This document shows positions 28,977-39,016 of a stretch of DNA of 64,000 nucleotides, in pieces. The stretch spans positions 4,464,001-4,528,000 of the forward strand of contig NC_070571.1 of assembly GCF_026914185.1 (NCBI RefSeq), in the 5' to 3' direction. Position numbers and translations under genes: made by a program. Positions within the stretch are counted from its first letter, which is position 1. The number at the start of each line of letters is the position of its first letter. The stretch is from Puccinia triticina. Taxonomy: Eukaryota; Basidiomycota; Pucciniomycetes; Pucciniales; Pucciniaceae. The notes beneath the pieces are model-generated. The model was not told the origin of the DNA and did not search any database. It was given only the letters and a program-made list of their open reading frames with translations.

Positions 28977-31900
28977 TCAACGTTCTCCCAACACTGATGA
29001 CCGGAGTCTTGAGAAAATATCTGGTCCTAGGCTTTTTGTAAAGATATCAGCAATCTGTTCCTTCGTACCTACCCAGTGCAGAGCCGTCTTCTTTTGAAAC
29101 AGTGCCTCATTTGTGATATAGAAGTCGCAATCTGAATGCCGGGTCCGCTTGTTAGAAGCATCATCAGTAGACACTTTGATAGCCGATTGGTTATTGCAGT
29201 GTAAATGTCCAATGAAATCAACTTTTAGAATGTCACGAAGGAGATGTCTTACCCATAAAGTTTGTCGCGTAGCCACCCCTAGCGCCATGTATTCTGCGTG
29301 GCAAGTCGACGAAGCCACTGACTGCTGCCGCCTAGCCACCCAGAGCACGGGACAGTTCATGAAGGATATGAATACCCCGTAAGCAGACCTTCCAAATTCA
29401 CCACCCCAAGACGCATCACAAAAGGCCTTTAGTGGTTTGTCATCTGCGGAAGGGAATATACACAATGTCACATTTGCCGTCCCTGCAATGTACCCAATCA
29501 AGTGTTTCAACCCTTTCCAATGTGTTACACCGGGTTTCGCCGCGAAACGCGCTAGATAATTGACCGCAAAACAGATATCCGGCCTCGTCCCAACCGCCAA
29601 ATAACTCAAAGTGCCGATCACAGACAGGTATTTGCCAGATTGAGAAGGGTCACCTTCCGGGTCAGTGACACCATTATATCCAGGTGGCAACGGCGTCCTT
29701 GAAATGGTAGACTTGTCCCACTCTGTCTCCAGCAGGCCTTTGATCAAATGCTTCTGACATAGAGTGAAACCCTTTTCGCTACGGCTGACATTGAGACCCA
29801 CTATCGCATCTAATTTGCTGCTCCATTTGATCTTGAGAATGTCACTAAGATCAGACTCCAGTTGCTTTAAAAGGTCTTCACTTGATGCGGTGACAACGCC
29901 GTCATCCACATGAAGCCAAATTACTCCATGCAGAGTTGGATGTCGCAGAATATACAAAGAGTTGTCATATTGCGAAGGGACATAGCCCAATCCGTCTAAC
30001 ACCTGCTTCAGGTGTAACCACCAGCAGCGCGCTGCCTGACGCGTTCCGTAGAGAGCTTTCTTTAACAATAAGGCATGTCCTGGCGGTACCACCATTCCTT
30101 CTGGCGGCTGTATCCAAACCTCCTTATCAATAGGGGAGTTCAGATATGCTGCAACAAAGTCAAAGCTATGAACAGCCCAGTTGTTCGCAGCAGCTACCGT
30201 CAGTAACAAGCGCAAGGCCACAAAAGTAGCCGTGGGCGCAAAAGTTTCAAGAAAATCTGTCCCGGCTACTTGCGTGAACCCTTTTGCAACAAAACGTGCC
30301 TTGAAACGCACGCCCGAACCATCCACATCAGGTTTCACCGCAAAAACCCAGCGCCCATTCAAAACCTTTTTGTCACGTGGTTTGAGTCCCACAAGCCAAA
30401 CTTTCATCTGTTCAAGGTTGCTGAGCTCAACAGCAATGGCCTTTGACCAAGCGTCTTTCTCCGCCGACTTCATCGCCTGTTTAAAGGTAGCCAGTACTGA
30501 AATGGAGTAGAACTGGCACAGTTCTATGATCTTGTCTACGATTAACTCCTGATCATGAAATTCGTATTCCCGCGAGAAGTCGCCCAGTTCGATCAGGTTC
30601 ATAACAAAATCAGGCAAAATCTTCTTGGGTACTTCCGGCACCGGCGCTTTACCAGTCGTCGGTACATCAATGAAGTGTGTCTTGTCTTCATCGACAAAAC
30701 GAACCATAGCGGAGGATATAAATTTCTGCTCTTCCGGCAGCCATAACAGCCAACCTTTGCTGGCATCCAGATGGCCAATAACCTGGCCACGGAGAGCTCT
30801 TGCATCTAATTTGAGGCGTTTTTCCGGAGGCACATGGATGTAGCCAAAGCTACCAAAAGCCCGGAAAGAATCAAACTGCGGTTTAATCCCAAACAACGCC
30901 TCATATGGGGAAATTTTGCCGCTAGCATTATTTGGTATCCTATTCAGGAGATGACCCGCCCACAGGAACGCGTAGTTCCAAAAATTACGAGGCAAATTAC
31001 TATCCGCCAGGACGGTCCGGCTCATGGCTTGAACAGTTCGGTTGAACCTCTCTATCATGCCATTCTGGTAATGATGATACGGTAATGCCCGTTCCGTATG
31101 GATGCCTTTGGCAACAAGGAACTCTTCCAGTTTCTTGTTTGCAAACTCTCCTCCGTTGTCACTACGCAAAACCTTTACTTTAAGACTTGTAGTCCGCTCC
31201 AGCCTATTGATAATGTCAATGATAGCCAAGTTCGCGTCTGATTTTGCTTTCAGCACCTTCACAAAATTGTAGCCGGTGGCTACATCACGCATCGTCAGGA
31301 TATAGTTCCCGCCGTCAATTGCCTTAACTTCAAAAGGGCCGACTAGATCAGCCGCCCAGATCTCCATCTTTTCAGCTTTGCGGTCCCCGGAACCGAGTGG
31401 ATTTAGCTTAGTGGACTTGCTAATCATACAAGTTGCACAGTGGATAGATCCTGGCGGTAGTTCTTTCGGCAGACCCAAACCAACACCTTCTTTGATGAGT
31501 CGCCGGATCACTCGCAAGCTGGTGTGTCCAAAGACGCGATGCCAGAACAGAAGACGCTTCTCATTGTTAGTTAGAGAAGGTGGAACTGTTTCACGAGAAA
31601 CCATTTGTGGAACCGGTTCTTTAAAAAGGCTGGTTGCTGGCTCTTTTGCCTTTGCTGCCTGGAAGTATAGGCCCTCTGCCACAGGTACAGCTTGTGGAGC
31701 GTTGCGGAAAGAACTCTGAGTTGCAGAAGAAGGAAGAGAAACTTTTGCCAAAGCTTGAGATCTTGACACAAGAACGGACGAGTCACAGGGAACTGACTGA
31801 GAGAAAGAAGATGAGACCGGATGATCCGGTGGGTGAGACAAGTTGAGAGAAACAGAAGAAGACAATTTGGAAGAGAGAGACGAAACAGTAGAATGAAAAA

Positions 31901-33845
31901 GAGAAATTGTGCCCGATGCCATGCCGCCATTTTGATCACTTCGCACCATCGGATGGGGTACACACCAGCGATTACGCTTTCGCTCCATGACACACTCAAA
32001 CGCAAATATGCCGTTTTTGGAGTAGACGTCAAAAACATCTCTGTCGTTATCATAAAACACCAAGGCGTCAGTTTTGCGCAACGCCGCCATGGATATGAGC
32101 GTAGACCGAGCATCCTCACAATAAAGGACTCCGCGAAGGACGATCACTTGTCCGCTAGATTCTAGGAAGTGGATTTCCCCCACACCCGTGATGAAGGATT
32201 GGTTGGCGGCGGTAGCTACCGACAGTGGCATTGGCTTAGACAGATATTTGAAATTGTGGAGAAGCTGGCGCGTCCCAGTGAAATGATGGGATGCACCAGT
32301 ATCAAATATGGCAGGAGGACTTACCAGATCTTCTCCCAAAGCCATGTTTCTGAAATCAATCTGATCCAGATCGTCTGGGACGTCCCCAATTTCCAGGAGC
32401 TGAGCCGATGCCTCTCCCCCCCCGGCTGAGTTGGCGGAGTGGGCGTTTGAGTTGGGAGGATGTTGTTGCCAATTGTTGGAGCTGGCATACCTTGGGCGGT
32501 AGAGATCGGCTAACCTTTTCGCCTGGACTTGATGTTGAGACATGGGGGGGAGGGCTCTGGAGACTGGAGGGCCATTCGCTGTCTGTTGAGTCGGTTGGGT
32601 GTAGAGCGAACCCACAAAAGTGGCTTGAGTGCGATTTGCTGGCATGGGAAAAGGCAAGACACCCGGTCCACGGAGGCGTTTGTTGATCTGATTCGGTTTC
32701 GCGCGTTGAGGACAGTCTCGAAGATAGTGATCGGCGGCTCCACATTGCCAACAGCGATGAGCAGTTGCCGCGTAGAAATCTAAAGCATCCGGCCAATTTT
32801 CTTCAGGTACATCGGCCAAGAAAGCTTCGAAATCGAAGTCTCCATCTCCGTTCGCCGCCAGTAGGACCGACGGTGCCGCGGCAGTTGTCAAAGAGGCTTC
32901 TGACGCTGTCGAGTCTGTATGTTGTTTCTTACAGATGTCAAAAGTGTTGACCAGCGCGTCGAATTTTGGAACACTCTTCGATTCGTCATTTTGCATCGCA
33001 TTCTCCATTCGTTGCTCAAAATCTTTCTTGAACGGGACAGACAACCGCATGACGGCTCGTTGAAAAATAAAGCCAAAGAAAGCATTGGAGTGAATTCTGA
33101 CGTTCAGGTTGTTCCACTCCGTATAGAGATTTCTCATTGTAGAGGACATGCCGACGCCGTCCAAGTCGTCAACCGAGAAGTTTAAGAATTTGTTCCAGAC
33201 ATTGTACTGGGCCGCCCAAGACACGACCGAAAACTTCTTCTTGAGGTACGAGAGCATTTCAATGGCGGTCTTCATCCGTTGTAGATCTGACACTAGCAAT
33301 TGATGCACCCCTTCGAGAACGACCATCCGCGCAATCTTTTCGAAAATGACATTGTCGATCGGTTTGAAAAAGAAGTCCCCGCTCGACATATGCCCGTTTC
33401 CAACTTCTTGCAATTCATGAAGCCACTGCGCCATGTTGTTGCCGTTGGCCGCCAAGCGTTTGTCGTCGGTCCAGCGGTCGTTGATGAGCTTGGCCGTCTG
33501 ACTGACCAGCTTAGCTTGCTCGAGCTGAAGTTTGGCGGCCAGAAAATCTTGCTGCGCTCGATTCAGATCGCCTCCTAGCCCTGCAATCGCTTGATTGTTC
33601 GTTCCAGCTGGCTGGACTTGGTTGATGTGAGGAGGTACGTTCCTCGGTTGATTGATTGCCGGGCCAGTTGTTGGAGGCACAATGGGCGGCCGAGGTCCAG
33701 ATGTCGACGCTCGGATGGTGTCGTCGGCTCCCCTGTTCCCGGCCGTAGATCCTGTAACCGAGTCGAACAAATTACTCATCCGCAGTCCGCCGTCCGGTAC
33801 AAAATCGTCCAGTCCATTGTCGGAAGTCGAGTTTTGTCGAGACAT
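28977..33845 (-). CDS. copia gag-pol polyprotein, 1622 aa
   Basis: Single ORF from ATG at 33845. The Gag region (first about 350 residues) is of the type seen in copia capsids; the CCHC knuckle is CWQCGAADHYLRDC. The protease site is IFDTGASHHF. Integrase has an HHCC finger (WHRVFGHTS...CATCMISKS) and an intact DDE (AADLVGPF, RSDNGGEF, MIERFNRT). RT has TFAPTATFVALR, DFVAAYLNS and the catalytic LHVDDG. RNase H has FCDASWGG and STCHAEYMAL, but the next site reads CNNQSAI where CDNQSAI is usual, changing a catalytic Asp to Asn (codon near 29195). The rest looks functional. A 473-bp leader separates the ORF from the 5' LTR. Confidence 0.92.
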   Translation of the reverse strand: MSRQNSTSDNGLDDFVPDGGLRMSNLFDSVTGSTAGNRGADDTIRASTSGPRPPIVPPTTGPAINQPRNVPPHINQVQPAGTNNQAIAGLGGDLNRAQQDFLAAKLQLEQAKLVSQTAKLINDRWTDDKRLAANGNNMAQWLHELQEVGNGHMSSGDFFFKPIDNVIFEKIARMVVLEGVHQLLVSDLQRMKTAIEMLSYLKKKFSVVSWAAQYNVWNKFLNFSVDDLDGVGMSSTMRNLYTEWNNLNVRIHSNAFFGFIFQRAVMRLSVPFKKDFEQRMENAMQNDESKSVPKFDALVNTFDICKKQHTDSTASEASLTTAAAPSVLLAANGDGDFDFEAFLADVPEENWPDALDFYAATAHRCWQCGAADHYLRDCPQRAKPNQINKRLRGPGVLPFPMPANRTQATFVGSLYTQPTQQTANGPPVSRALPPMSQHQVQAKRLADLYRPRYASSNNWQQHPPNSNAHSANSAGGGEASAQLLEIGDVPDDLDQIDFRNMALGEDLVSPPAIFDTGASHHFTGTRQLLHNFKYLSKPMPLSVATAANQSFITGVGEIHFLESSGQVIVLRGVLYCEDARSTLISMAALRKTDALVFYDNDRDVFDVYSKNGIFAFECVMERKRNRWCVPHPMVRSDQNGGMASGTISLFHSTVSSLSSKLSSSVSLNLSHPPDHPVSSSFSQSVPCDSSVLVSRSQALAKVSLPSSATQSSFRNAPQAVPVAEGLYFQAAKAKEPATSLFKEPVPQMVSRETVPPSLTNNEKRLLFWHRVFGHTSLRVIRRLIKEGVGLGLPKELPPGSIHCATCMISKSTKLNPLGSGDRKAEKMEIWAADLVGPFEVKAIDGGNYILTMRDVATGYNFVKVLKAKSDANLAIIDIINRLERTTSLKVKVLRSDNGGEFANKKLEEFLVAKGIHTERALPYHHYQNGMIERFNRTVQAMSRTVLADSNLPRNFWNYAFLWAGHLLNRIPNNASGKISPYEALFGIKPQFDSFRAFGSFGYIHVPPEKRLKLDARALRGQVIGHLDASKGWLLWLPEEQKFISSAMVRFVDEDKTHFIDVPTTGKAPVPEVPKKILPDFVMNLIELGDFSREYEFHDQELIVDKIIELCQFYSISVLATFKQAMKSAEKDAWSKAIAVELSNLEQMKVWLVGLKPRDKKVLNGRWVFAVKPDVDGSGVRFKARFVAKGFTQVAGTDFLETFAPTATFVALRLLLTVAAANNWAVHSFDFVAAYLNSPIDKEVWIQPPEGMVVPPGHALLLKKALYGTRQAARCWWLHLKQVLDGLGYVPSQYDNSLYILRHPTLHGVIWLHVDDGVVTASSEDLLKQLESDLSDILKIKWSSKLDAIVGLNVSRSEKGFTLCQKHLIKGLLETEWDKSTISRTPLPPGYNGVTDPEGDPSQSGKYLSVIGTLSYLAVGTRPDICFAVNYLARFAAKPGVTHWKGLKHLIGYIAGTANVTLCIFPSADDKPLKAFCDASWGGEFGRSAYGVFISFMNCPVLWVARRQQSVASSTCHAEYMALGVATRQTLWVRHLLRDILKVDFIGHLHCNNQSAIKVSTDDASNKRTRHSDCDFYITNEALFQKKTALHWVGTKEQIADIFTKSLGPDIFSRLRSSVLGER

Positions 33846-34307
33846 TTTTGTAGATCAAAAAAGAAGGTAAAGAAGGAAAAAATCTGGGATCGTAAGGCGA
33901 GGGACGAAGAAATGGATTACTCACCGCAACGCTACAGGATGCCCACAGTATAAGAGAGGAAGAGAAAAGAGGGAGTAGAACAGCAACTCCAAGCTTTCCC
34001 TTTTCTGCACAGGTAAATGGGGCCACCACACCTTAATAAGCAGGATGGCTAGTCCGCTTAGCTTAATTAGGTAGGCTTTTTGTCACTGCTCAGAGAGGAA
34101 GAAGGGAAAAATCGGATCTACTTATCCCGGAGCACCCCACAGCGTTACGGCAAAGTAACGCAGATCTTCCCGATGACGGTCGATTACGCCCTAGACTGGA
34201 CTACCGGTCGAGAAAATAAAACCGTCGGGTCGAATCGCCGGCTTATGAGGTGAGGAGGTAGATAGATTGTTTGGTCGAGATTCGTGTGCCTTGTAGTCGA
34301 GATTAGA

Positions 34308-34318
34308 GGCTCATAACC
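34308..34318 (-). promoter_or_regulatory. copia primer-binding site matching the anticodon arm of initiator tRNA-Met
   Basis: Immediately inside the 5' LTR the minus strand reads GGTTATGAGCC. Its complement GGCTCATAACC is the anticodon-loop sequence of initiator tRNA-Met (anticodon CAT). Drosophila copia is known to prime from a cleaved half of this tRNA, so the same half-tRNA mechanism is inferred here. Confidence 0.75.
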
Positions 34319-34452
34319 TATTCAGGGTATGGCTAACTAAGTCTGTGTATTCCACGTAGTATCTCTCCTCAACCCGGGATTGTCCCGGGATGAGGAGTAC
34401 TGGTCGTGCTGCGGCGAGTCCGGGAGATGCGTGTGACATCTATGTCACAACA
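34319..34452 (-). repeat. copia 5' LTR (134 bp)
   Basis: Direct repeat of the left LTR with two substitutions (AAGTCTG versus AACTCTG; GGTCGTG versus GGTGGTG on the plus strand). Followed outside by the CTAGA duplication. Confidence 0.92.
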
Positions 34453-34457
34453 CTAGA

Positions 34458-34997
34458 GACCCTCGACTGATTACAGTACCATTATCTCCTGAGCAAGCAA
34501 TACAGTCAAGACACATGTCTGTCCCCCCCCCGTGCAAAACACCGACTCCAGCCGGAGTTTCCCAAGAGTTGCTGTGGTCCACAAGTTCTTCAGTTTTAGA
34601 TGAGCTAATTAAACTTTACAATGCGAGCGCGTTTAGTCGTGATTACAAGCAGTTTCCAGTTTCAGTATGTCTCCCTTACTCGTTGCGCCCTAGTCCCGGA
34701 CAGTGCCAGGGGTGCTCATTGAAACACTAGGGTACGAGCGGGGATGGGGGTGACGGAGCCCGCCCAGACCGGCCCAGGCGGTGCGAGATTCTCGGGGCAA
34801 CATGTTTCTCGTCCGCCGAGTCTTTGAGGCGTGGATGAGACTACATAGCGGTTGCTCGCTTCGGTCGCCAGCGTCTCGGCGGAGGTTTTCTCGGCGAGCA
34901 CTGGACGAGCATACATACTTACGTAAGCCCCGAGTGGACGATGGATCCCCTGGCTTAGGAATCCCTCCGCTTGCCCTCGCCCTTCACGCCTCAGACC
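34458..34997. other. intergenic DNA, 5' flank of the CDF gene
   Basis: No gene recognised. Base composition becomes GC-rich from about 34680. The 5' UTR of the CDF gene probably lies in the last 100 bp. Confidence 0.4.
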
Positions 34998-36444
34998 ATG
35001 GCCAGCCCGAATCCACCCTCAGCCAAGCAGGACCCGCCCACCCACCACCACCACCACCACCATGGACCAGGCGCAGACGAGGACGAGCAGAAGGCGTTGC
35101 TCGATGCGCTTACGGGAAGCTCCGACAAGGGGAGCAGGGTCACCCTGCTCGGCCTGGCTGCAAACGTGAGCCCACACCCTCGGCGGCCACTTGACAGCCG
35201 CGGCTGACATGATCGCGGGGCCGCGTCTTCTTCCAGATCGCTCTCACCGCCGTAAAGGGCATCGCGGGGTATCTGCTTGCTTCAGCGTCCCTGATCGCCG
35301 ATGCTGGCCACAGTCTCTCAGATTTACTCGGCGATCTCATCACCCTGTTTGCCTGGAACTGGTCCCGGAAGCCTGCGGACAGGGACTATCCTTTCGGCCA
35401 TGGTCAGCTCCGCCCCGCTCTTGCACCTCTGCTTCTGCAGCACCCAAACTGCGGTATCTGTGTGCTCGCAGGCTGAAAGACAGATTCTTGCTCTCCTTGT
35501 CGTCCACAGGCAAATTCGAGTCTGTAGGGTCTTCGATTGTCGCGTTCTTCTTGATCAGCGGGGGCTTTGGAATCGGTGAGTAACAATTTCAACCCTCGCA
35601 AGACGATGGAATTAGCTTCTGATCTGTTTTCACTGACGCCTCGAACTGCAGGTCTACATTCCTACACACTCATACTGCCGATCCTATCACGGCAGTTACC
35701 GGGGCTCGCATCATATCTGCCAAACTTCACCTCTGACCATGCTCACGACCACGAGGTGGATATCCGGGCTAGCTACTTCGCCTTTCTGAGTATCATCGTC
35801 AAGGAGACACTCTATCGAATCACTTATCAAGTCGGGAAAGCTGAAGACTCCAAGGTGCTCATCGCCAATGCGCTCCATCATCGAAGCGATGCGTTTAGCA
35901 GCTTTGTCGCTCTTCTTGCTATCGTCAGTTTCAGCAACTAACTTCGACACAAAAAAAACATCTTCTGTAAAATATGCTGATAATTTGTGTCTGTTGCCCA
36001 AACGGAGGAGGAAACAACAATCAATAGGTAGGAAGTTGGTACGGTTTAACGATTCTAGACCCGATCGGGGGGTTTATTGTATGTTCGATGATCCTACGAA
36101 GCGGGCTAGCGATCGGAAAGAGCTCGATAGAAGAGCTCCTTGACAAGCGGACGGATGTGTATCTGAACCGGGATGTGGAGAACGTCCTGCTGAGCAACCT
36201 CGAGAAGCTCCAGCAAGACAAGTTCACGCTGACTGTCCAGCAGGTCAAGCACCTCAAGATCGGGCCCAAGGCGCTCGTCTTCCTCGAGCTCGGCTTGGCC
36301 CCGCCTGCAAACTCCCACCAGTCTGCTGCCGCTGATGGCCTCCATTTCACCGACTGGGTCGTCATTCAGCATATGCTCTCCGGCCTCATCCTCAAGGAAA
36401 TCAAAAACGTCAAAGATGTATACATCCAATTCAAAATCATCTAG
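34998..36444 (+). CDS. cation diffusion facilitator, MMT1/MMT2-like metal transporter
   Basis: Exons 34998-35165, 35237-35402, 35510-35575, 35652-35923 and 36028-36444 all join in frame. The start is ATG 34998 in a strong context (ACCATGG). The N-terminus has a seven-His run (putative metal-binding). TM segments include ANIALTAVKGIAGYL. The metal-site HxxxD of TM2 is in ADAGHSLSDLLGD; the TM5 site is NALHHRSDAF. YPFGHGKFE and LDPIGGFIVC are family signatures. The C-terminal cytosolic domain ends IQFKII. CDF proteins export or import divalent metals by proton antiport; similarity to yeast Mmt1/2 suggests an iron-related mitochondrial role, but no clear mitochondrial presequence is seen. GC-rich. 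Confidence 0.85.
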
Positions 36445-38219
36445 GACCTGCCCGACCTCCTCATACCCCATCACAAGCAATTCTCCAGATATATTCAGCA
36501 CTGTTATTGTACACTCTTCCTCATCCTTCTCCTCATCCTTATCTCCATCCGAGTTACTCTTTTTTGAATATAGAACAGCAGTCGTTTGTCTTTTGTTTCT
36601 CTTTCTTCGGCTTTTCTTTTTGGGTATTAAGGAGTTCTGGTTCAGCAGATAGACGAATAAAAATAGGGTTGAAGTGACCAGTTCCCTGACAGTAAGCAAG
36701 CACAATAGCCTCATGACATATAGGATCTTCTTGAAACCCGGAGGGTGTTGGTGGGGACCAGTGGAGATGCCAGTGGCTTGCTTCACTGACCTGGTTCCCC
36801 TTAGAGCACCAACACTATTTCAACAAATTTGACACAAGTCTCTTGTACCCAGTATGGTAGATCTTACTTTCATGGTGTGACAGTAGGGAATGGTTAATTG
36901 TGGTGTAGTGCCCAAAAAGCTGGATTTTCCTGCAATAATCTTCTGGGCTTTTCACGTCTAAATCATCATCTGCAGGAGTCTAAAGGGAAGTCCTCCATTA
37001 TAAGTAGTTTTTTCTTTTTGTTTTTTTGAGAGACTGTTTTTGGCAATTGCTTGCTGAGCATCAGAACCAAATTCAATGATCTGGACTAAAACCCTCAAAC
37101 CAATTTTTTTGTACCTTTGCTCAGTCTTGTGCAACCAACCTTAGGCCACTGTTATCTTGTTATCTGCTTTGAAGGGGTAATTTGAGTAATGTCAAAATTC
37201 TGCCAGCCACACAAACCAACACTGCACAGAAGCCACTCTATGTAGAAGAGTGTTGCCCCTGCAATCAGAGGCTGCTTAAGCTCGCTATTCTAATGCATTG
37301 ATCATTTGACATTTTGCCAGATTGGCCAAAATTTAAAACCACTCATTCTGATGTCTGAAAATTTGTTTATAAATTGTGATAACAATGGTGTTTGAGTTGC
37401 CTGTGTAAGCTGAATCATCATGAATATAACTACATACAATTGGCCGGACTAATAATGTATTAATCAAGGCATATTTTAGAGATGGCAATTGGTACCAGGG
37501 TAGGTACAGAGAAAAGGCCAGTCATATCAAGCAACCAAATGAAATGTTTTGCAGGATGCAGCGGGAGTTTCCAGGGTGGCGCAGTGCAGTAGATAGGGCC
37601 CTATAGGGCCGCGGCGGTGGTGTTGGTTGTTGTAGAGATGATGAGGAGTGCAAGAAATGGTAAGGCTGGATTTGAGGCTTGGGAGTCTATAAATATCAGG
37701 CAGGAGGAACAGTGACTTGTTTCCTAAGGCAATTCCTTGGGCTGGCTTCCAGCCAGGGTGTTGTCTCACCCCTGTCCGCTGTTGCACTTGCGCAGTTTGG
37801 CGGGGCACTACTTGTGGACCCCCCTGTGCTTACGGGCTGGGGGTCTTCCTCTTGCTGCTTTTTAACCCTGCTAGACAGGGATGGGCGGTGGGCCACGGTA
37901 TACCAGCTTGATGGTGTTGGGTGGCAGGCGCTGTGGGGATTTTTCATTTAATATACAGCTGTTGTTTGAGTTTTTTGTAATCTAATACTGGGTCCTCTTT
38001 GTTTTTTTTTCTGGTTTTTCAAAGGGAGAACCCTTGATTTTTTTTTTTTTTTGTGATTTGGTTAATTTGTAGGAAGAACCCTTGAAGTTTCATTCTATGA
38101 TTTACTGGCATTAATATACTTGGATTTTCATTAATGGCTAGTTACTAAAGAGATCTAACTATTGGTTTTTATATTCTCAAGTGTATTTAATTTTTATTGA
38201 GTTCTTTCTTAATAACTGT
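36445..38219. other. intergenic DNA
   Basis: AT-rich, no gene supported. A GC-richer block at 37565-37950 carries overlapping ORFs on both strands without recognised domains and a GGTGGCGCAGTGCAGTAG motif resembling a tRNA/SINE A box, but no B box was found. T runs occur at 38006 and 38039. Confidence 0.4.
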
Positions 38220-38530
38220 TAGATTATGAATCTGGCAGCTCAGGCTTTGTAGCTTAGTGGTAAAGCAGGCACTTAGAGTTAGCCCAACCCGGGTTTGAGT
38301 CCTGGTGGAGTCATTTCTTTTCTGACAGATTTACAGTCTTGAGCTCAAAGAGCCAAGCGTACCTGCAGAGGAGAGAGCACACCAGCGGGTCTAAGAGAGC
38401 CTTAGAGTATCCAGATTCCGGGAGGATGATAGATTATGAATCTGGCAACTCAGGCTTTGTAGCTTATAAGTGGTAAAGCAGGCACCTAGAGTTAGCCTGG
38501 TGGAGTCATTTCTTTTCTGACAATAACTGT
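38220..38530 (+). repeat. tRNA-derived SINE-like unit, tandem pair (second copy truncated)
   Basis: Unit 1 at 38243-38312 folds like a tRNA: acceptor GGCTTTG/TGGAGTC, D arm GCTTAGTGGTAAAGC (A box), weak anticodon arm, and T arm CCGGG-TTTGAGT-CCTGG (B box GGTTTGAGTCC). Unit 2 at about 38450-38520 repeats GGCTTTGTAGCTTA..GTGGTAAAGCAGG but lacks the T arm. Both are preceded by AGATTATGAATCTGGCA and followed by GGTGGAGTCATTTCTTTTCT. The anticodon stem is mismatched, so a SINE or pseudo-tRNA is more likely than a working tRNA gene. Confidence 0.65.
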
Positions 38531-39016
38531 ATCAATAAAGTAAATCTTCTTGCTTGCACCCTCTGGGAACCTGTGTGAAGGTTCTGTGTGTGGTTCAAGA
38601 ATAAAAGGTAATTTAATTGTAGGAGTCACTTTCTTTTCTGAAGCAACCTTTACAAGGCTAAATAGCCAGGGAGGAGTTCTAGAGCCACAGTATGGTATTG
38701 ATTGCTAGCACGGCAGGGGGAACAAATCCACCCATGAGTATAACTAGAAAGATGAGAATAAACAGAATGAAAGGAGAGGAAGACATACCCAGCACCAGAG
38801 AGGGAAGACCTCTACCAAGCTAGGACAGGAGGAAAATGTGAAACTGAATACTATGCTCAAGATGGGGATTATATAATCTGTGAAAGACTTGTGAAGTCCA
38901 GATAAGGGAGAGGCTTCACATTAATTTACCAGTAAAATTAAAATAACAAAGATTTGATGGAATGTTACAATAAACATGGCAATGCTTCCTCCAGTAGAGT
39001 ACAAGACATGAGAACT
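38531..39016. other. intergenic DNA between SINE and SET gene
   Basis: Holds a further short copy of the SINE tail motif (GTAGGAGTCACTTTCTTTTC near 38620). Otherwise nothing recognised. Confidence 0.4.

Larger units (their letters stand above)
28724..34452 (-). mobile_element. Ty1/copia retrotransposon, 5.7 kb, nearly intact
   Basis: Two 134-bp LTRs (28724-28857, 34319-34452) with two differences, CTAGA duplicated at 28719-28723 and 34453-34457, and one uninterrupted gag-pol ORF between them. The order protease-integrase-RT-RNase H defines Ty1/copia. A G-rich polypurine tract (minus strand GAGAGGGGGGG, 28858-28870) lies against the 3' LTR. Recent insertion. Confidence 0.93.

Noticed and set aside
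36106..36786. 226-codon minus-strand ORF
   Set aside because: Lies antisense to the last CDF exon; acidic composition is the shadow of that exon.
37565..37950. Small protein gene or SINE in the GC-rich block
   Set aside because: ORFs on both strands without domains; an A-box-like motif has no B box at the right distance.
38243..38312. Functional tRNA gene
   Set aside because: T arm and D arm are good but the anticodon stem has mismatches, the acceptor relies on wobble pairs and a truncated copy lies beside it; SINE preferred.
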